DNA of 64,000 bases from Strix aluco (lineage: Eukaryota > Chordata > Aves > Strigiformes > Strigidae). The translations under genes and the position numbers were made by a program. Numbering within the stretch: position 1 is the first letter of the stretch; each line of letters opens with the position of its first letter. Shown here in pieces: positions 1-14,700 of the stretch. Location of the stretch: assembly GCF_031877795.1 (NCBI RefSeq), contig NC_133931.1:24240264-24304263 (forward strand). Direction: 5' to 3'. The notes under the pieces were generated by a model. The model was not told the DNA's origin. It saw nothing but the letters and a program-made list of their open reading frames with translations, and ran no database searches.

Positions 1-1734
1 ATGTCAGAGAAGAAACTAAGAACTAAGGTAAGAGCAGTTTCATGACAGAAGTGGGGTTCCTCAAAGCAATGCAAGGAAGGGCAATCATAGTTATCAATTC
101 TTATGTGACTAATGACTGAGGTGTAAACGGTACAATGCTACCAATCCCTCTTAGGTCTGGCTAAGTGTCACATAAAGGCTCACACACTCCACAAAGAGTC
201 TGATTTTATCAGGACTCGGGGAAAAAATATTTTACAGCTTTTCTCCAGGTAATCTCCCCTCTTCTTGCCCTCCCAGCTAAGGACAATATGGAGATGTGGC
301 TTCCAGCCTTTGTGCTGGGATAGTTTTTTGCAGTCTGCTTAATGCGCTGAAGGTCAGTAGAGTGCTCTCAGCATTGCAGCTACATTTCCAATCTACATCA
401 CATGAGAAGGAAAGGCAAGCACTTGCAGAGGTCGTGGTTCAGTCCGGCTGGGCCCTTAGTCTACGTGACCAGTGACCCAGAGCCTCAGCATGTGGCACAC
501 ACCAGCTACTCAGTGAAGATATGGAGGAAGTGTTTCAAAGTGTACTTTGCCAACAACCCTTCAGAATTGTGACTCTTGGCCTCTGCAATGTTACCCTTGC
601 CAACACCCTCTCAGCTCCCATCAGATTTTCCCTTGTTGATCACTGATGCGCTTAAAAGCAGAATCTTGACTAAAGTTTATCGGACCTGTTTGTTGCTCTG
701 TGTTTTCTTTGTTAAATGCCTCCACCACACAGCAAAATTGTGTGATCGAACCCACACGTGCTGCCTTCAGCCCTCAAGCTGTTCTCAGGCTCTCCACTCA
801 ACCTAACACCAACCTAGCTTACACCTCATCTTCACTGGGAAATTTTTACAAGGAAAAAAGAACTGTTTAGCTCCTCAGACTGCATTTAGACATCCTGGTG
901 GGTGTGTGTTTCATGTGCCCCAGGGTTTTGGTTCCTCAGATCAAAACTGGGCATCTGGTTAAAACAAGGCAGTGCTCTTCTGGACAGGGTGCCTAAGTTT
1001 CTTTCTGATGGAAAAGGAGGTACAATGGAGATGAGGAGGAAAGTGATATGTAGTGAGAGGCCAACTTAATATGGGGTTCCTATACACATATGTTGCTTGC
1101 TTAATTTCAGAAACTCCAAAATGTTTCCAGGGCCACCAGTTTAGAGGTAACCTTAGCTCATCATGCCAGCTAGGGAAGCTGTCAATGCTTCTGTCAGCAA
1201 GCAGTGTTGAAAGACTTACACCTTACTTGTGCCCCAGGAACTTCAGAGTGTTTTCTGTCTTGCAAATAAAGCAGGAGTAGGAAGTAGGATAGACTTGGAC
1301 AGCAACTCTGAGACCCAGTGCTTGTCTTACAGCCAGCTATGACCAGTCTTTGGTAGCTATTGGACTAAACCATCAATTAAATGTTTGTAACATTTCAGAA
1401 TAAAATACCAGCCACCTTCTAAGCATTTAGTTATTATTTGCATAAAATGATGTCACATCCTTTTTACAGTCACCTAATTTCTCTTATGGTAAGCAGTTTC
1501 CAGGCTGATTCACCTGTATGCCAGCTATGCCACAGAACAGACTGTTGTCCAGTGGGTTTCACTAAGGGCTTGGTACTGCTTTGGTCTAAAACCTGCATAG
1601 CAGCAACTTCCTCCTGTATTATGTGTGTGAAAAAGCAGGTACACACAATGTCTGAACTCACAGAAGTCTGAACTCTCAGAAAATCCCGCAAAATCATTGT
1701 TTAGTCTTACGCATTAAATAATGTCCAGGAGCCT

Positions 1735-1955
1735 AGGACATGTCTACACTGCTGATGAAGAAACTTCTGCCTGAGCCGGTGTGGGCTGATAAGCAATAGA
1801 AATGTGCCTGAACGAACGAGTTCTGCCTTACGCCATCCTGCTGCCAGACCCTGTCTAGCTCATTTGCACAGCAGTGATCTGTGCCATGCCGGCTTGCTGA
1901 CGTGGCTCACTGTGAGCTGAGGGATCACTGCTGGGCTCAACGTGGAGACAATGCT
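1735..1955. repeat. Possible DNA-transposon-like relic with short inverted ends
   Basis: ACATGTCTACACTGC at about 1739-1753 faces a diverged complement GTGGAGACAATG at about 1942-1953, enclosing about 200 bp with CTGAGC/GCTCAC words seen in reptile short inverted-repeat elements. A second GCTTGTCTACACTAGGATTT end-like fragment lies at 10951-10970. Both are weak. Confidence 0.3.
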
Positions 1956-2698
1956 AACGAGTATCTGATTCCCAGGGAGTGGTGGTGGGCAGGAGGAGGA
2001 GTTGCAGAAGAGGGAAGGAAGGTTGACTGCTGTCTAATTTTCCCCATTACATTCTCATTTTATATTCTCATCATCTTATTTACATATATTTTTATTACTT
2101 ATGTTTATGTTTTTCCACATGGTTTTCTCTCCTTTCTCTTATTAGATTATGAGAAATATCTGTTGATATTTCTTCCAAGACTCTTGAATACATGGGAAAC
2201 CCTTGGTGCAGCTACTGGAGAAAGATGTTATAGGAAGAAAACAACTTCAGCATGATACTTCCATCACATCTATCAGGGAATATATCTCACACCTTTAAAT
2301 GTAATGACTATAACCAATGGGCAAGCATATAATATGATGCCATAGAAACAGAATTGAGGAATTGCACTGAAGACAGAAATATTCCATAGCTTTTGTGTCA
2401 AGGTCTCTCAGGATAAAAACATGCACTGGGAAGAGTGTCTGGCAATACTGTTGCATGTATATGTTTAAGGGCAGAAAGTCATAAACAACTTTTAACAAAA
2501 TCTTCTGACACTGCAAAACTAGACTACTTCTGTATATACAGAATTAATTTTTAGCCAGAGCAGTCCTACAGCATGAAAACAGAGAAAATGAGCAAGAAAT
2601 ATTCTGACAGATAGAAAATCCAGCTCTATACCATTTTTAACCAGGGATAAAAAAAACCAAGCCTCTGCCCAACGTATGTGCAAAGTGGATAGTTTTCC

Positions 2699-2718
2699 TT
2701 TTTTTTTTTTTTTTTTTT
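2699..2718. repeat. Poly-T tract (20 T)
   Basis: Twenty T on the plus strand. No retroposon body with a matching A-tail could be recognised next to it. Confidence 0.9.
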
Positions 2719-4623
2719 ATTTTTATACAGCTGGTTTCAAGGCAGGGATTTGGAAAATATCTGAAAACAAACTTTGCAAGACAAAGATTTACAAGTGCTT
2801 GTGTCTAGCTTTCTGATAGGGTAGCCAGACATCAGGGAAAAACTTTGCTTGCCTCTCAAGAATATTGGAGCTATCAAGATGAATTGGGCATAGAAGATAG
2901 TGTATGTAAGGGCAGCTGGATGACTGAAAATAGAAACTCTTGAGAATAAAGCAGAGCCATTTTGGAAGAGAATTCTGTATCTGGAGAGACAGAGGCACAG
3001 CAAACAGGCCAAACTATATCAAGGATATCCAGGAACCTGGTGAGCAGATGTGAGACGTGGGGAAATGTGGTCCAAACAGCAAAAGAGACTATGAAAAACT
3101 GCAGCATCCCTAGCAGGCCTTGGAGCATAGTAAGAATGGACCTTTTGAGAAAATGCACCACGAGTTACAATTTTGAGCTAGAAGTTAGTTACACAAGAAG
3201 TATTCATACATGTCTTGCAAATGCAAATGCAAAGTTAAAACACTGTCACAGATGAGTGTAAACTTAGCCCATATTACTTTGTTTTCATGCTGCATGTTGT
3301 GAATTGAGGCTGTTTCCCAACTGAGAGACAGCAACTTAATCCAGGGGTGTGTTAACTTGGGTGGTTGCAATCACCTGAACACAGTATGAGACTGTATTCC
3401 TGCAAAAAGCAAAGAAAATATATAGGCAGCCATTCCTGAACAAATACATGCATGTACCAAGAGCCTGAACAGCATCTTAAGGCTGCACACAACGTTGTCT
3501 GCATTATTTCTGCGTCCGTAGCCCCAGCATTGCTGTCACTGGTGGTTATGAGAGGATGAGGAAGAACAGTGCTACCAGCAAAAAACTGACTGCCTTCTAA
3601 ACAGGAGACCTTATAAATAGGGATCTCGTCAGGACAAACTGTGATCTTGAAAAAAACTCAGGGCATTGAAGAAGTAATTTCTTGTTGATATAATACAGCA
3701 GTGGGCAAGCATGTGTTTCTCTGAGACATTATTACAACACCGGGACATTGACATTGCTATGAAGATACTAAAATCCACCTCCACCAAGATATGATCAGCA
3801 CTACATTGAGAAACTACAGCCACCAGAAGGACTGAATGCGAGACAGCCTTTGGCACTATCAGAAGATAAACACTCATTAAACTCCTACGGGGCATATCCA
3901 AGACCCTGTGCTACAGCAGTGTGGAGCAACACCTCTCCAAGCCCTGAGGAAAATATCTTAGATCCCACACACAGTTAAGAAAAGAGAAAGAGAGAGATGA
4001 GTGTGTTAAAATATGTATGATGCTAAAGACTTCAAGGGTGTGTAACAGAATACTAAGTGCATAAATTGGCCATGGCATTTGCACTTAATTTTAGTATCTC
4101 AAATAAATGCAGTAAATGGGACATTAGTATAAATACATTCCCTATGGGGACATTGTCACAGGGTAATTTACTGTATAAAACATGTCCATCCTTACCCTGT
4201 ACTGTTGGCTGGTATCAGTAAGATCTATGAACTGAAGACCCATCTATGCTGCCATAGTAAACACAATGTCAGTATCACTAGCGATACCTACATCAGCTTT
4301 AATCTAAATATCTCATGTAACAACAGTGACTATGCACAGGAACAAGGTTTAGCACAAGCTTCAGTAATCTCCCTGGGGTGAGTGGCTGGTTTACATAGGT
4401 GCCTTTGCAAGTCACAAATTACTGATGACATTGTCTGAAGTGGTGTGAGTATGCTTACTTGTTCTCCAAAATGAAGCATAAAGTGACTTTGAGGAGGTGC
4501 TTGGTCAGAGAAGAGAAACACGCCAGGCTATTGAATTGTCTTGACTCTTTCTCTACCCTTACTTAAAAACTGAATGATCGCAGGCTTTCACTGTCATGTA
4601 GATTTGGAGAAATCTGCCTCCAG

Positions 4624-4667
4624 GCACCCCTTTGCCTTCCCATGCGCACCCCTTTGCCTTCCCATGC
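4624..4667. repeat. 22-bp perfect tandem duplication
   Basis: The unit GCACCCCTTTGCCTTCCCAT plus GC occurs twice in a row without a mismatch, which suggests a young slippage or copying event. Confidence 0.95.
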
Positions 4668-5269
4668 GCTCCTTTCTTAGAATCTCCTGGGACTGCTGAT
4701 GCTCAGGGAAGGGATGCCAGAGGACATCCTTCCCCCTGACCCAGCTCTGCTGCACTGTGGAAAGGTGGGGAGCAAGTTCTGCTGTGGGTGGAGATACCAC
4801 TTTCTCTCTTCTCTTCCCTTCACCAGTTGATGTTCTTCTGGAGTGGAACACCTGAAGGTCAGCCCTTTTGCTCCACTAAGCACTAAAGCTGTTGCACACA
4901 GCCACATACATAGACATATATATGAGAGAGTCTGGCAGTGAGGGGAATTCTTTCCTGCACCCATGCCCAACTATGTTCAGGCTGGATATAAAATTTGGTC
5001 CTACATAAGAAAGCCAAAATCTCTTCTGATATACAGGTTTTTTACTTCTAAATTACTCATAACATTTAAAAATTTGACTTAACCTCTGAATGTTGAAGGT
5101 CAGTAACCTGATGAATGTAAACTCTCAATGGGCACTGCAGCCAAAAGGGATCCAAGGGATCCAGTAACCCTTACAAAGAGTGAGGAAGATGATGTGATGG
5201 CTACATTTAACATTGGTAGGACTCATGATGGACTACAGTCCATTCCTGATGTTTACAATCCATAGAGGA

Positions 5270-5760
5270 TGCTAATAGATTACCCAGACTACAAAGAAGA
5301 GCCATGGGACTCATTAAAAAATCTGAAAACATGTTTTATAGCAATAGACTCAAAGAGTTTAATCTGATGTTTTAAGAAAGAAGAGGCTAAGAGATGAGAT
5401 GATCACAGACCATAAGTATCTATGGCAGGGATACGATTTTGATAAATGAGAGTTAGTCTAGCAGACAAAGGCATAATAAGATTTAATTGCTGGAAGCTGA
5501 ATCAAGGCAAATTCAAAATAGAAATAAGGCACAAAAATGTAAGGGCAAGAATAGTTGTTCCTTGAAACAATTCACTAAGGGTTGCTGTGGGCTCTCCATC
5601 ACTGGAAATATTTTAATTGAGATTGGCTGCTTCTCTAAACTTTGTGCTCCAGTTCAAACAGGAATTAATTCAGGGAAGTCCCATGGCTTGTATTATAAAA
5701 GAGGCCAAGCCAGATGATCACAGTGGTCCCTTCTGACTTTATAATTTATGAGCTCTGATA
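5270..5760 (+). mobile_element. CR1-type LINE, 3' end relic
   Basis: The stretch follows the CR1 3' end order that I know from sauropsid genomes: GAGCCATGGGACTCATTAAA near 5299-5318, an AGAAGAGGCTAAGAGATGA block at about 5380, CTAGCAGACAAAGGCATAA at 5458-5476, a TCCATCACTGGAAAT block at about 5596, and the tail AGATGATCACAGTGGTCCC at about 5712 ending in AT-rich ATTTATGA-like sequence. Many substitutions and short indels show an old, 5'-truncated, inactive copy. An open frame of 76 codons here is chance. Confidence 0.8.
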
Positions 5761-8700
5761 TAATCAGACCATAGCACAATATAGCCATAGGCAAAAACAC
5801 TTCCTATTCATCACAGATTATTCTGAGAAATGTTAACATCTTCTCATTATTTCATCAGGATAAATCAGGCATTACAGTTTATGGCTGTATTAAGCTGGTA
5901 AAACATAACTGTAGTTTCATGTGTCTTTAACTCCTTACCTTAAAAAACCTCAAAACATTTACCCAGCTCATCCTAACTATTCAGTGTAAAAAGCATTTAA
6001 ATGTTGAGAACAATGAGTTCTGGCTCTGAGTTGTCCTTCAGTAAGAACACACAAAATGTATCCTAATAAATGAGCAACCCTAAAGTAAACCCTGCATCAC
6101 TATCACCTGGATGTAACTACACCTAATGTCCCCTTGATCTTTGCACAGAACTCTCATTGCGTACACAGCAAGAGCAGTAAATGGCTCTAAGGAGGTAGAT
6201 ACTGTTTCACAAAAAGGTTTAAGACAAACAGACAGCAGAGAAGTGCTGATTTAGTAACAGAATATTTTACAGCAAAGAAGGTCACAAATTGGCAGCATTA
6301 AAGGTTTTATTTTTGTTAGTTGACAAGTGCGAATAAATGCTGTACAGAACAGGTAGTCAAGTGCCAGCAATATTTTTCTTTTGAAAATGTTATCTTCACT
6401 TAGATCTTCTTCAGTAGAATATCATCAGTCAATCATAAAGCTAGCTGTTCCAGCCAAATACTTTTACCATTACACAACCCTGTGTGAATACTGGGTTCAC
6501 GCAGTGGAGACATAATCCTGCAAACCCTGAAGAAGATAATGTTTTCTAATCCAAAAAGAGCCCATTTCCCCTTTATAGATTAGGAAATGAATCTTTTCAG
6601 AAAGTGGCTTTTAAAACAAGCTAAATTCCTATCCCAGATAGATTGGCTTAACTAAATTTAGAGTTGGACCTTTCGTTATTAGGCAAAAAGACAGGCAAAC
6701 AGTTTATCTCCAGCATGTTTTTCATGCATAGTTAAGGCAGTATCTTGTGACCAGATTCACAGAACACATCTTTTTAACTAATGTACAATTTTTAGAAATC
6801 AGATAGCTAAGAACAAGCAACGGACTTAACAGCGATTTTAAGCAGAAAATATAAATTTGTTGGAATACCACATAGCCAGTTATGTCACATTAGCCACTGG
6901 TTCGCACCAGCTAAATTTACCTGAACTGTCCAGATCAGACTTTGTTGCTTATTTGTTTAAAGTTCATGAGGAATTAGCATCGCTTTAAAATTATAATTCT
7001 ATTTTTTGTAATCATAACAAAAGAAATTTCAAAACAGCTGTGGAGTCTCATTGATCACTTTTTCTTCAGAGCTTCTTCAGATCATATTTTAAATGACAGT
7101 ATGTAGATGTCACATAATATTGCCACAAAACATTTACATGCTTATTATCAGCAATACAGGCAATTTAAAAAGCAAGTGGATTGACTTAATGAGCCAACAA
7201 GCAGCAGCTTGTGGATGAAGTTTAAGTATGCTACAGAATTACCAACAGGGCTCAAAATCAGTAATACCTTCTTTGGTTTTATTACATTTTAATTGCCCTG
7301 ACTGCATCTCTACAGTCACATCCTGCAAATCTTATCCCTCTTCTAGCTGCCTATGACACTCTTCCACTGCTCTCTCCTCTAGTCATCCTCCTTTCATTCC
7401 CGACATTTTCTCTTCTGTGTTGTGTCTTTTTCATTAGGTTGAATTACTTTTTCCTCTCACTGGACATTTACCTAATTTATACTACTTGAATTCAGCTTAA
7501 AACCACTGAAAGCAAGCTCAACATTTTATCCTATTCTTCATAGCACACAAATGTCATTACTTGAGTTGTACTTTCTTGTTTTTCATCCCCAGATTGGTAT
7601 TTAGACAAAGAAAATGTACAGTAAATATATTACCAATAGACATAATGTAATAATTTGAGCACAAGAAGATTGGATTAATGGTTTTGATATGGGCATTGCC
7701 TTTTGGTAAAGGAGTTGTCTTTGCTCTATAGCTTTTGATTGCCAAAGATGCAAGGATTGATCTGCATACACCAAAACCTAACAATCACACTGTTGTGCAC
7801 TCTCAGGAGAAAAAAAATCTATTGGCTGAGAAAATAAATGAAAGACTATTTATTTCAATCCCAAGGAAGAAGCAGCAAAGCAACCTAAATGAAAGCAAAA
7901 CCCCTGAAAAGAGCACTGCATCTCTGAGAAGATGAAAGCGGGGTGTCAGTGAAATCTTATGATTTATAACAGCTTTGCAGTTTCAGGCTGTGATGTGTGA
8001 ATGTGATGTGTTTTCCTAATAAGAGGAATAAGTGCTCCAAGTTGATCCTTAAATAAATGTATAAAGTGCTGAAAAGCATGAGTACAGAGTATGGCTTGAG
8101 AAGTGTAAATACAGATATGAAATGACTGCTCTTGAGTGCAAGAGGCTGGGTGATAGAACAATGAGAACGAAAGAATATAGTGTTCCTTAAAGAGTTTACT
8201 GTTTAGTGAGAAGAAAATGAACATGCTGTCTTCAGTCCGACACTCCCTCTTTCTTTCTTCCTTTTATCATCTTGCCAAAATTGTTTGCTTTTGAAAAATA
8301 ATGAAGATTTTGTAAAATAACAACCCTTCTTCTACCTTAATATGTTGCTTCATTTCTTCAAAGTGCTCAGCAAACATTGCTAAGTCTTCATAACAACATG
8401 GCTCTAAAATATTACTATGATATAGGGAAACTGAACCCTGCAGATGAAATGACTCAGCTGGGGTTCTACTTTTAAAGTTCCGAAGTGACACTGTTGTACA
8501 AATAATGATTATATTAATAAACAATGTCATTAAATAGCTGGTAGTAGAATCAAAGGTGGAACACAGGATTTCCTGCTTCTTCTTTTAACGTTGTGGACCA
8601 CACAGCCTGCCTGTAGAAATCCATTTAATAGCGTTCTTCTTCAGTCTGTTCTTACTTTGCTGTATGAGCCTCTTACCAATGAGTAATCAATTCCTGAGCT

Positions 8701-11700
8701 ATCAGTTTAATAAGTTACACATTATGCCTCACTTGCACATTTTATCAAATGGGATCTATGATCCATTCTAAACACCTTATGTGCTTGGAGTATGTTGGGA
8801 ATCCAGTGTGACCTGGAGAGATCCAAATACTGCTGGATGTTCCATGACTCCAGCAAATGAATGTGGTGGTCTCTACAGATTTCTGACTAGGAAAATGTCC
8901 CTATATCAGAAAAAATGGTTCAACAATTGAGAAGCCAAACTGAAAGAATGAAGATTTTTAGTTCACTCAGGTTATGTCTGTTACTAATATTGAGGTTCCT
9001 TTCAAGATTAAGCTGAAGCAAGCTTAAGGGACAGTGTAAGTCCCTTTTGTTATAACTGCCCATGCTTTACTTTTTTCTTTAAGGAAAGTTTTTAACCTAT
9101 GAGCAACTTCCAGAAAAAACAAATTTACAATACTCTCACTCACCCAAATACCTAAGGTTCAAATTTGCCCTGGTATGTCAATAACAGGCAAAAAAATATC
9201 GTTTGTAAGAATACATCAGAATAGGACAAATACTACAGAACACCAATAGAATACAATAGAATGCATAGAGCTATGTATTCCATGATATGGGATAGTAATG
9301 TTTTCTGAAAACATGTTCTTCAGCTGGGTCATCCTCATACAGATAATCTCTTCTACAACCACATTTTGGAGATCTCAGAAAGCTTGTTCCAAAAAAAATC
9401 AATTATTTGTAAAAATGTCTGATAAGATTACTTTTATATGTGACTGCTCTGCACCTTTGATGACTTTACCAAAAATTTAAGCACTGCTGAGCATATAGTT
9501 AATAGGAAGCTATGTCTTTCTGCTAACTCACTGAAATACCAAATCCAACATTCTGGATTTGGAACACTCCCTTGAGGACTTTGTGACCATAAACCAATAA
9601 ATGGATTACATTCATTCACATGCTTTTTTCCCATCTGTGACAGATAATGTGGCATGCCACAACTAAGGTAAAATGGGATGGTCAAAAAGCAGTTTCTTTC
9701 ATGCCCTACAATTCATCAAGCATCAGGATAGATGCCAAGACTTTCAAAAATCTTGAATCAAATGCTGAGGCTGAACCCCAGAAGTTTAAATAAGGACACT
9801 GACATTTTTGAATATCTGGATGGGGACATCACTGTCACAGAGCAGGAATACTCACAGCCCAGCGGCAAATGGGTAAAAATTGCACTGAAAGTGATCAGCT
9901 TGGGAGTATGAAGCAAGAACTCCCACAGTTTTCTTTCCTCCTCCCCCAGCCAGCAATAAAAATCCCACAGAACCGAAAAAGTTCCTTCTAGCTTGGTTTT
10001 TAGATGTTAAAAAATAGGTATGTCACTTTTACACAGTGTCTGATGTATTAAGTCTCAAATAACACAAGAATTCTTATATAACCCAGTAATCAGTGGACTC
10101 AATTGTTTATAATATGCCAACAGTAAATGCAGGAGGAATTTATAATCATATTTTCATGGGGAGTAAGCCAAAACCCCTTCTGCAACTCAAACAAACTGCT
10201 TCACTTTTTCATTTTGGACAGGTTTAAAACACAAAGAGATATGACAACATGTCAGATAAATTTCTCTTGTGGCATTTTCCCCATAGTGGTGACGCAAAGA
10301 AAAGTCAGAAGATTAGCTTGTTATGTCCAGTGTGTATTTTATAGTTACTATACAGGTGAATGGTTACAATAGTCCGATGACAAAATCTCTACAGAAAAAA
10401 ATTACAAAAAAATTACTTCACTAGCTACATTTTCTATTCTTCCTGTCAATTCTCCACCTTTTTTTTCCTCCTCTCAAAATGTTCTTTTCTTTCTCAACAT
10501 ATCGCTCCAGTAGACTTTGTTTTTTCTTTCTTTCCTTCCTCTTTTAGACACCCTCAACAATGGAAATTAAGTGGGGTTGACTGAATTGGTTCAAACACAA
10601 TAGAAATACAATTTCAGTGCCTGGAACTTAAAGACAGAATTCCCCTGACTGATGTCTGCTAGTCCTAGCTGTTTTCAGACAGTATCTTAAAATTATTTTT
10701 CAGATGTTTCTTCTTCAAATGAAATGGTCCCATTCTCAGTAGGGAGACAATACCTTCCACATTTTCTCGCTGTTGGCCATCAGCTGCTTTTTCTCCTAGG
10801 TTTCCTTCCTTCCCTCCTGCACCCACTCCCATCTCTAGCCTGAAGCTTCTCTTAGAAGAGATTTCAGCTAGGAATGTGCTTGCACACCCCAAAAGTCAAT
10901 CCATGCCCCTCTAAATGTCCCAGAGCCAGCAGGGCAATGTTCCTGCATTAGCTTGTCTACACTAGGATTTATAACATGGTAGCATTGCAAAAACACATCT
11001 TCTCTCCTCTTACTTTCCAGCCAGTAAGACACAAGCTGCCCTGGGGCTAGCAGGGAGAAGAAAGCAGCCCTCCCTGGAGCCAAACCAGGGACTTTGCCAG
11101 GGAAGTAAAACAGGAGCAGAGGGGATGTCCCTCAGGCCCACACATGCCAACTGGTGCAGTGAGGTAAGGGAATGTGGTGGACGACAGCAGGAAAGACTTT
11201 TTGTCAAGGTGCAGCAGTCTAGCTAAGGAACCATGAAGGACTGAGTGGTGACCCAGACACTTGCAGCCTGGTGGGCATTTTCAGGGGTCCTCTGCTCAGT
11301 GTGGTCCCCAGATATCTTCCTGACCTGGTTGTGAGCCCTCAACTCTAGCACTCCTGGCCTTTATTGCCTTTGCTCCTCACAGGGTTTTTTTTGGTTAGGT
11401 CCTTTCTCCTCTGGGGACGTCTTGACACTTTGGTCAGCCCATTAATGCTCCAGCCAGCCCTGAGCCAAGGCTAACAAAAGCTTCCCTGCTGTCCCATTCA
11501 TTGCTGCTCAGGAGGAATGGAGAAATGGTTGATACCCCTGGGTGGGAGGGGGTGGAAACAATGATCAGACCAAGGCACAGATAAAACTTTAGGCTGTGAA
11601 TGTGGGTTGTAATGGAGAAAACTAAGTTGCTGTTTTCCCCAAGCCATGCAGACAGGCCAGTCTAGAGACACACTGGGGAATGTTTTCTTCACCTGGAAAT

Positions 11701-14700
11701 GTTTCACAGATCCCTACTGACACTGATTCCTCTCCCAAAGTACAAACCCTACTTCAGTTCAACACCTATGTTTATGCCATAGTTTTAAAGGCCAAGATCT
11801 CTCAGCTCAAAGTGGTGCAAAACTGCCAGTTTTTTCCTTGGTTTAGGGTAGAGAAACTCTTTCTGCACTTGGGCAAAGGCACTTGTCTTTGGTGATGAGG
11901 CTAAGAGATTTGTGCTCGAAACATTCTTGGTAATACAACTTCAAGATGCTTGGCACAGCTGAACTCCCGTGAAAGAATCTGATGCAAGAAAACAGATGAA
12001 AGCTGCAACGTGGTTGAAGGAAATTGCAGAGATTGGACTGAGGACAGGATTTGGCCTCTATCACTGAACATTCATGAGGCCAAACATGATATGGAAACTG
12101 TTTCAGTAAAATGTACTCCACAGAATCAACATGCCAGGGAGCCTGAACAGCTTCATTTATCACTGTTCCACTGCTGGTGCTTGTCTTTACCCAGGGTTAT
12201 AACTTTTTCTGTTAAATCCCATGTCTGACTCTCAGTCCCTATTGATTTCTAAGGCTGCAGAAAGATGTTTATAACCAAATCTGTGTATGATTCCTTTTTT
12301 AAAAGAGAGGTACATGCTTAAAATCCTTCTGACCAGGAACATAAGAGTTTGGATATTGTTCTGAAGCCATCGAGAGTAAATTAAAAATTAATTGCTACAG
12401 ATAGGTGTGGTGAAGAAGAACACTAAACATTAAAAATACTGTCTTTAGTATAGAAGAGCGTCTGTGGCAGTACCCTAGCTTTACAAATATGGAGAATACT
12501 ATGGAAAACTTGAGACTCTGATATCACAGGACAAAATTAGTCAAGGATGTAGCTGTTTTTTCACTCTCCATCTCCATCTGATTCATTTATCTTAGTGTTC
12601 CCACAGTGTTTCTTTGAAGTAGCCCAAACATCACTGGCTAGAAGAGCTTTTCACTGTATTTTTCCCACGAATTTATTGAAGGTTGTTCAAAAAAAGATTT
12701 CACACATATACACTTATTTTCATATGGAAATCTTCAACTCATGAAATGAAGAGAACTCTTTGGTCTCATATCCAATATTTATCCTAGTTACACACTTTTA
12801 AAGAGATGATACTGATTCGCACCACTAAACAAAGAACACATTAATATTGCAAGCAGTCATTTTCCATCCAGCTAAGCTTTCTTTGGAATGTAGCTGTCAG
12901 TTTTTCCTTTTTCAGACCCTGAAGGAAGTATCCACATTTATTCAAAATAAAGAATCCAAACTCTTGGACTCCTCAGAGAAAATAAGCCAGAAGGTGGAGT
13001 TGCAACTGTAATTATGATCTCTTTAATGCCTGAGGACAATGTCTTTAGTTAACTAGATGCATTCCACTGCTACTAATGCAGTCTGTTCATGTTTAAAAAT
13101 GTTTATATTGTCCTATCTAGTCATAGCTTTCAATGCTATTGACAAATACAAGCAATGTGTGCATCCGATAAACATATGAAAAGAATCACTGAAAACATCC
13201 CTTTCTTATTGGCCCAACATCAGGTTCAAAGAATCCATTTCATAAACTATTAGCTATTCTCTTACTTGATGTAAATGTGATAAAATGTAATGCTTATCAC
13301 ACCCTACTAACACTTTTTAAATTGTTTCAGAATAGTGTATATGTACCTAGAATGGAATTAATCTGATCGGTTTTCCATATGAATATACACAAATTACAGA
13401 GATCAGGAAATTGTAGAGATAAAAGAAAAAGTGAATCTTTGTACACTTATAAGCAGTTTGTCCTGGGAGAAAAGTATGGGAACACTGCAAAGCTACAATT
13501 CCATGGGAATATTTTGCTTCCATCAGCTCTCCACTTTTTGTGCCACAGGTTCTGATGAGAGACTGCTTTTAGCTTCTCTTGCAGTTAAAACTATTGTAAT
13601 GTTCTTTGCTACAAGTAAATATTACTTGAGATGGAAAAGAACTTTAAGACTGTGAGTGGAGAAGTACAGTACAGTGTAACTGTGCCTGCCCATAGTCTCC
13701 ACCTTTTCAGTTTGAAATGCTTGGGGATTTACTTTCATGGGAGGAAAAATCTCTTTCTGACATTATACACTGCACCTTGCTATCAAAATGTAATTAGCAG
13801 ACCTAAAGAGTGACTGGTTCAATACCATAAAAATTAGCACTTGTTTGAAATGTGAGAACATTGTCTTGTTGCAGGCATTCAGAAATGATACTTAACTGTC
13901 AAGATTTTTTGCCGTCATTTATTTATTTTCCTTTGACAAAAGTTCACGCCAAAGATCTGAGATAAGCTGTGCTGTTGTAAAACTGGTGTGAAAGTTTGCC
14001 TACAATAAAGGAACTGAGAACTGTAAATTATTTAGACAACTATGAAACAGTTTTGTAATTCTGTTATACTACAAATTACTCAGCTGTTCCAAAGTCTCGG
14101 AAGTTGTATGTGTGCAAGCCTGTGTGTGGGTTGTATTTATATGGAATTTTCATGGTAGTGGACTTTTTAAATCTACAGTCACATACCTCAGAAAAGCTAA
14201 TGCAGGTGTCTGTCCTTCAAGCTAAATTAAAAGAGCAATTTAGTCCCTTCAGGAGTAGGAGGCTAGAGACGACAGAAGATGCCACCCAAATCGTGCCACA
14301 GTCCCATCCAGTATACTGAGCTCAACCAGAATCCACTGTGGCATGTGGAGGTTAGGAAGCCAGCTGGTTAGATGGGGGGGTGTGCATGTGCGTGTCTCAC
14401 TGTCCATAAGAAACAGCAGCCAGAGAGACAGTCCTGTGAGGGGCCCAAACCGGAGCAGCACAGCTCTACGGGGAACATACTGCACTACAGAACCAAGCTT
14501 GGAAACTTTGAGTAAGAAAAGTGCCTGTTGTTTGTTTCTACTTCATTCAGAGAAACAAGGTTCTGAGTACATGCTTTGTAAATAAACCAAATACATTCCT
14601 GACTCCTATCATCAATTTCTCCTCCTAATGGAAAAAATCCAGCAAGTTTCCACTCTGTGAATAGGGGCAATAATATAAGAATGAACACAGGGTCAAGTCA

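Larger units (their letters stand above)
1..5269. other. Gene-free AT-rich DNA
   Basis: Apart from the possible inverted-end relic (1735-1955), the poly-T tract and the 22-bp duplication, I see only short unrelated open frames of 60-124 codons on both strands with no splice context or recognisable protein. Confidence 0.7.
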
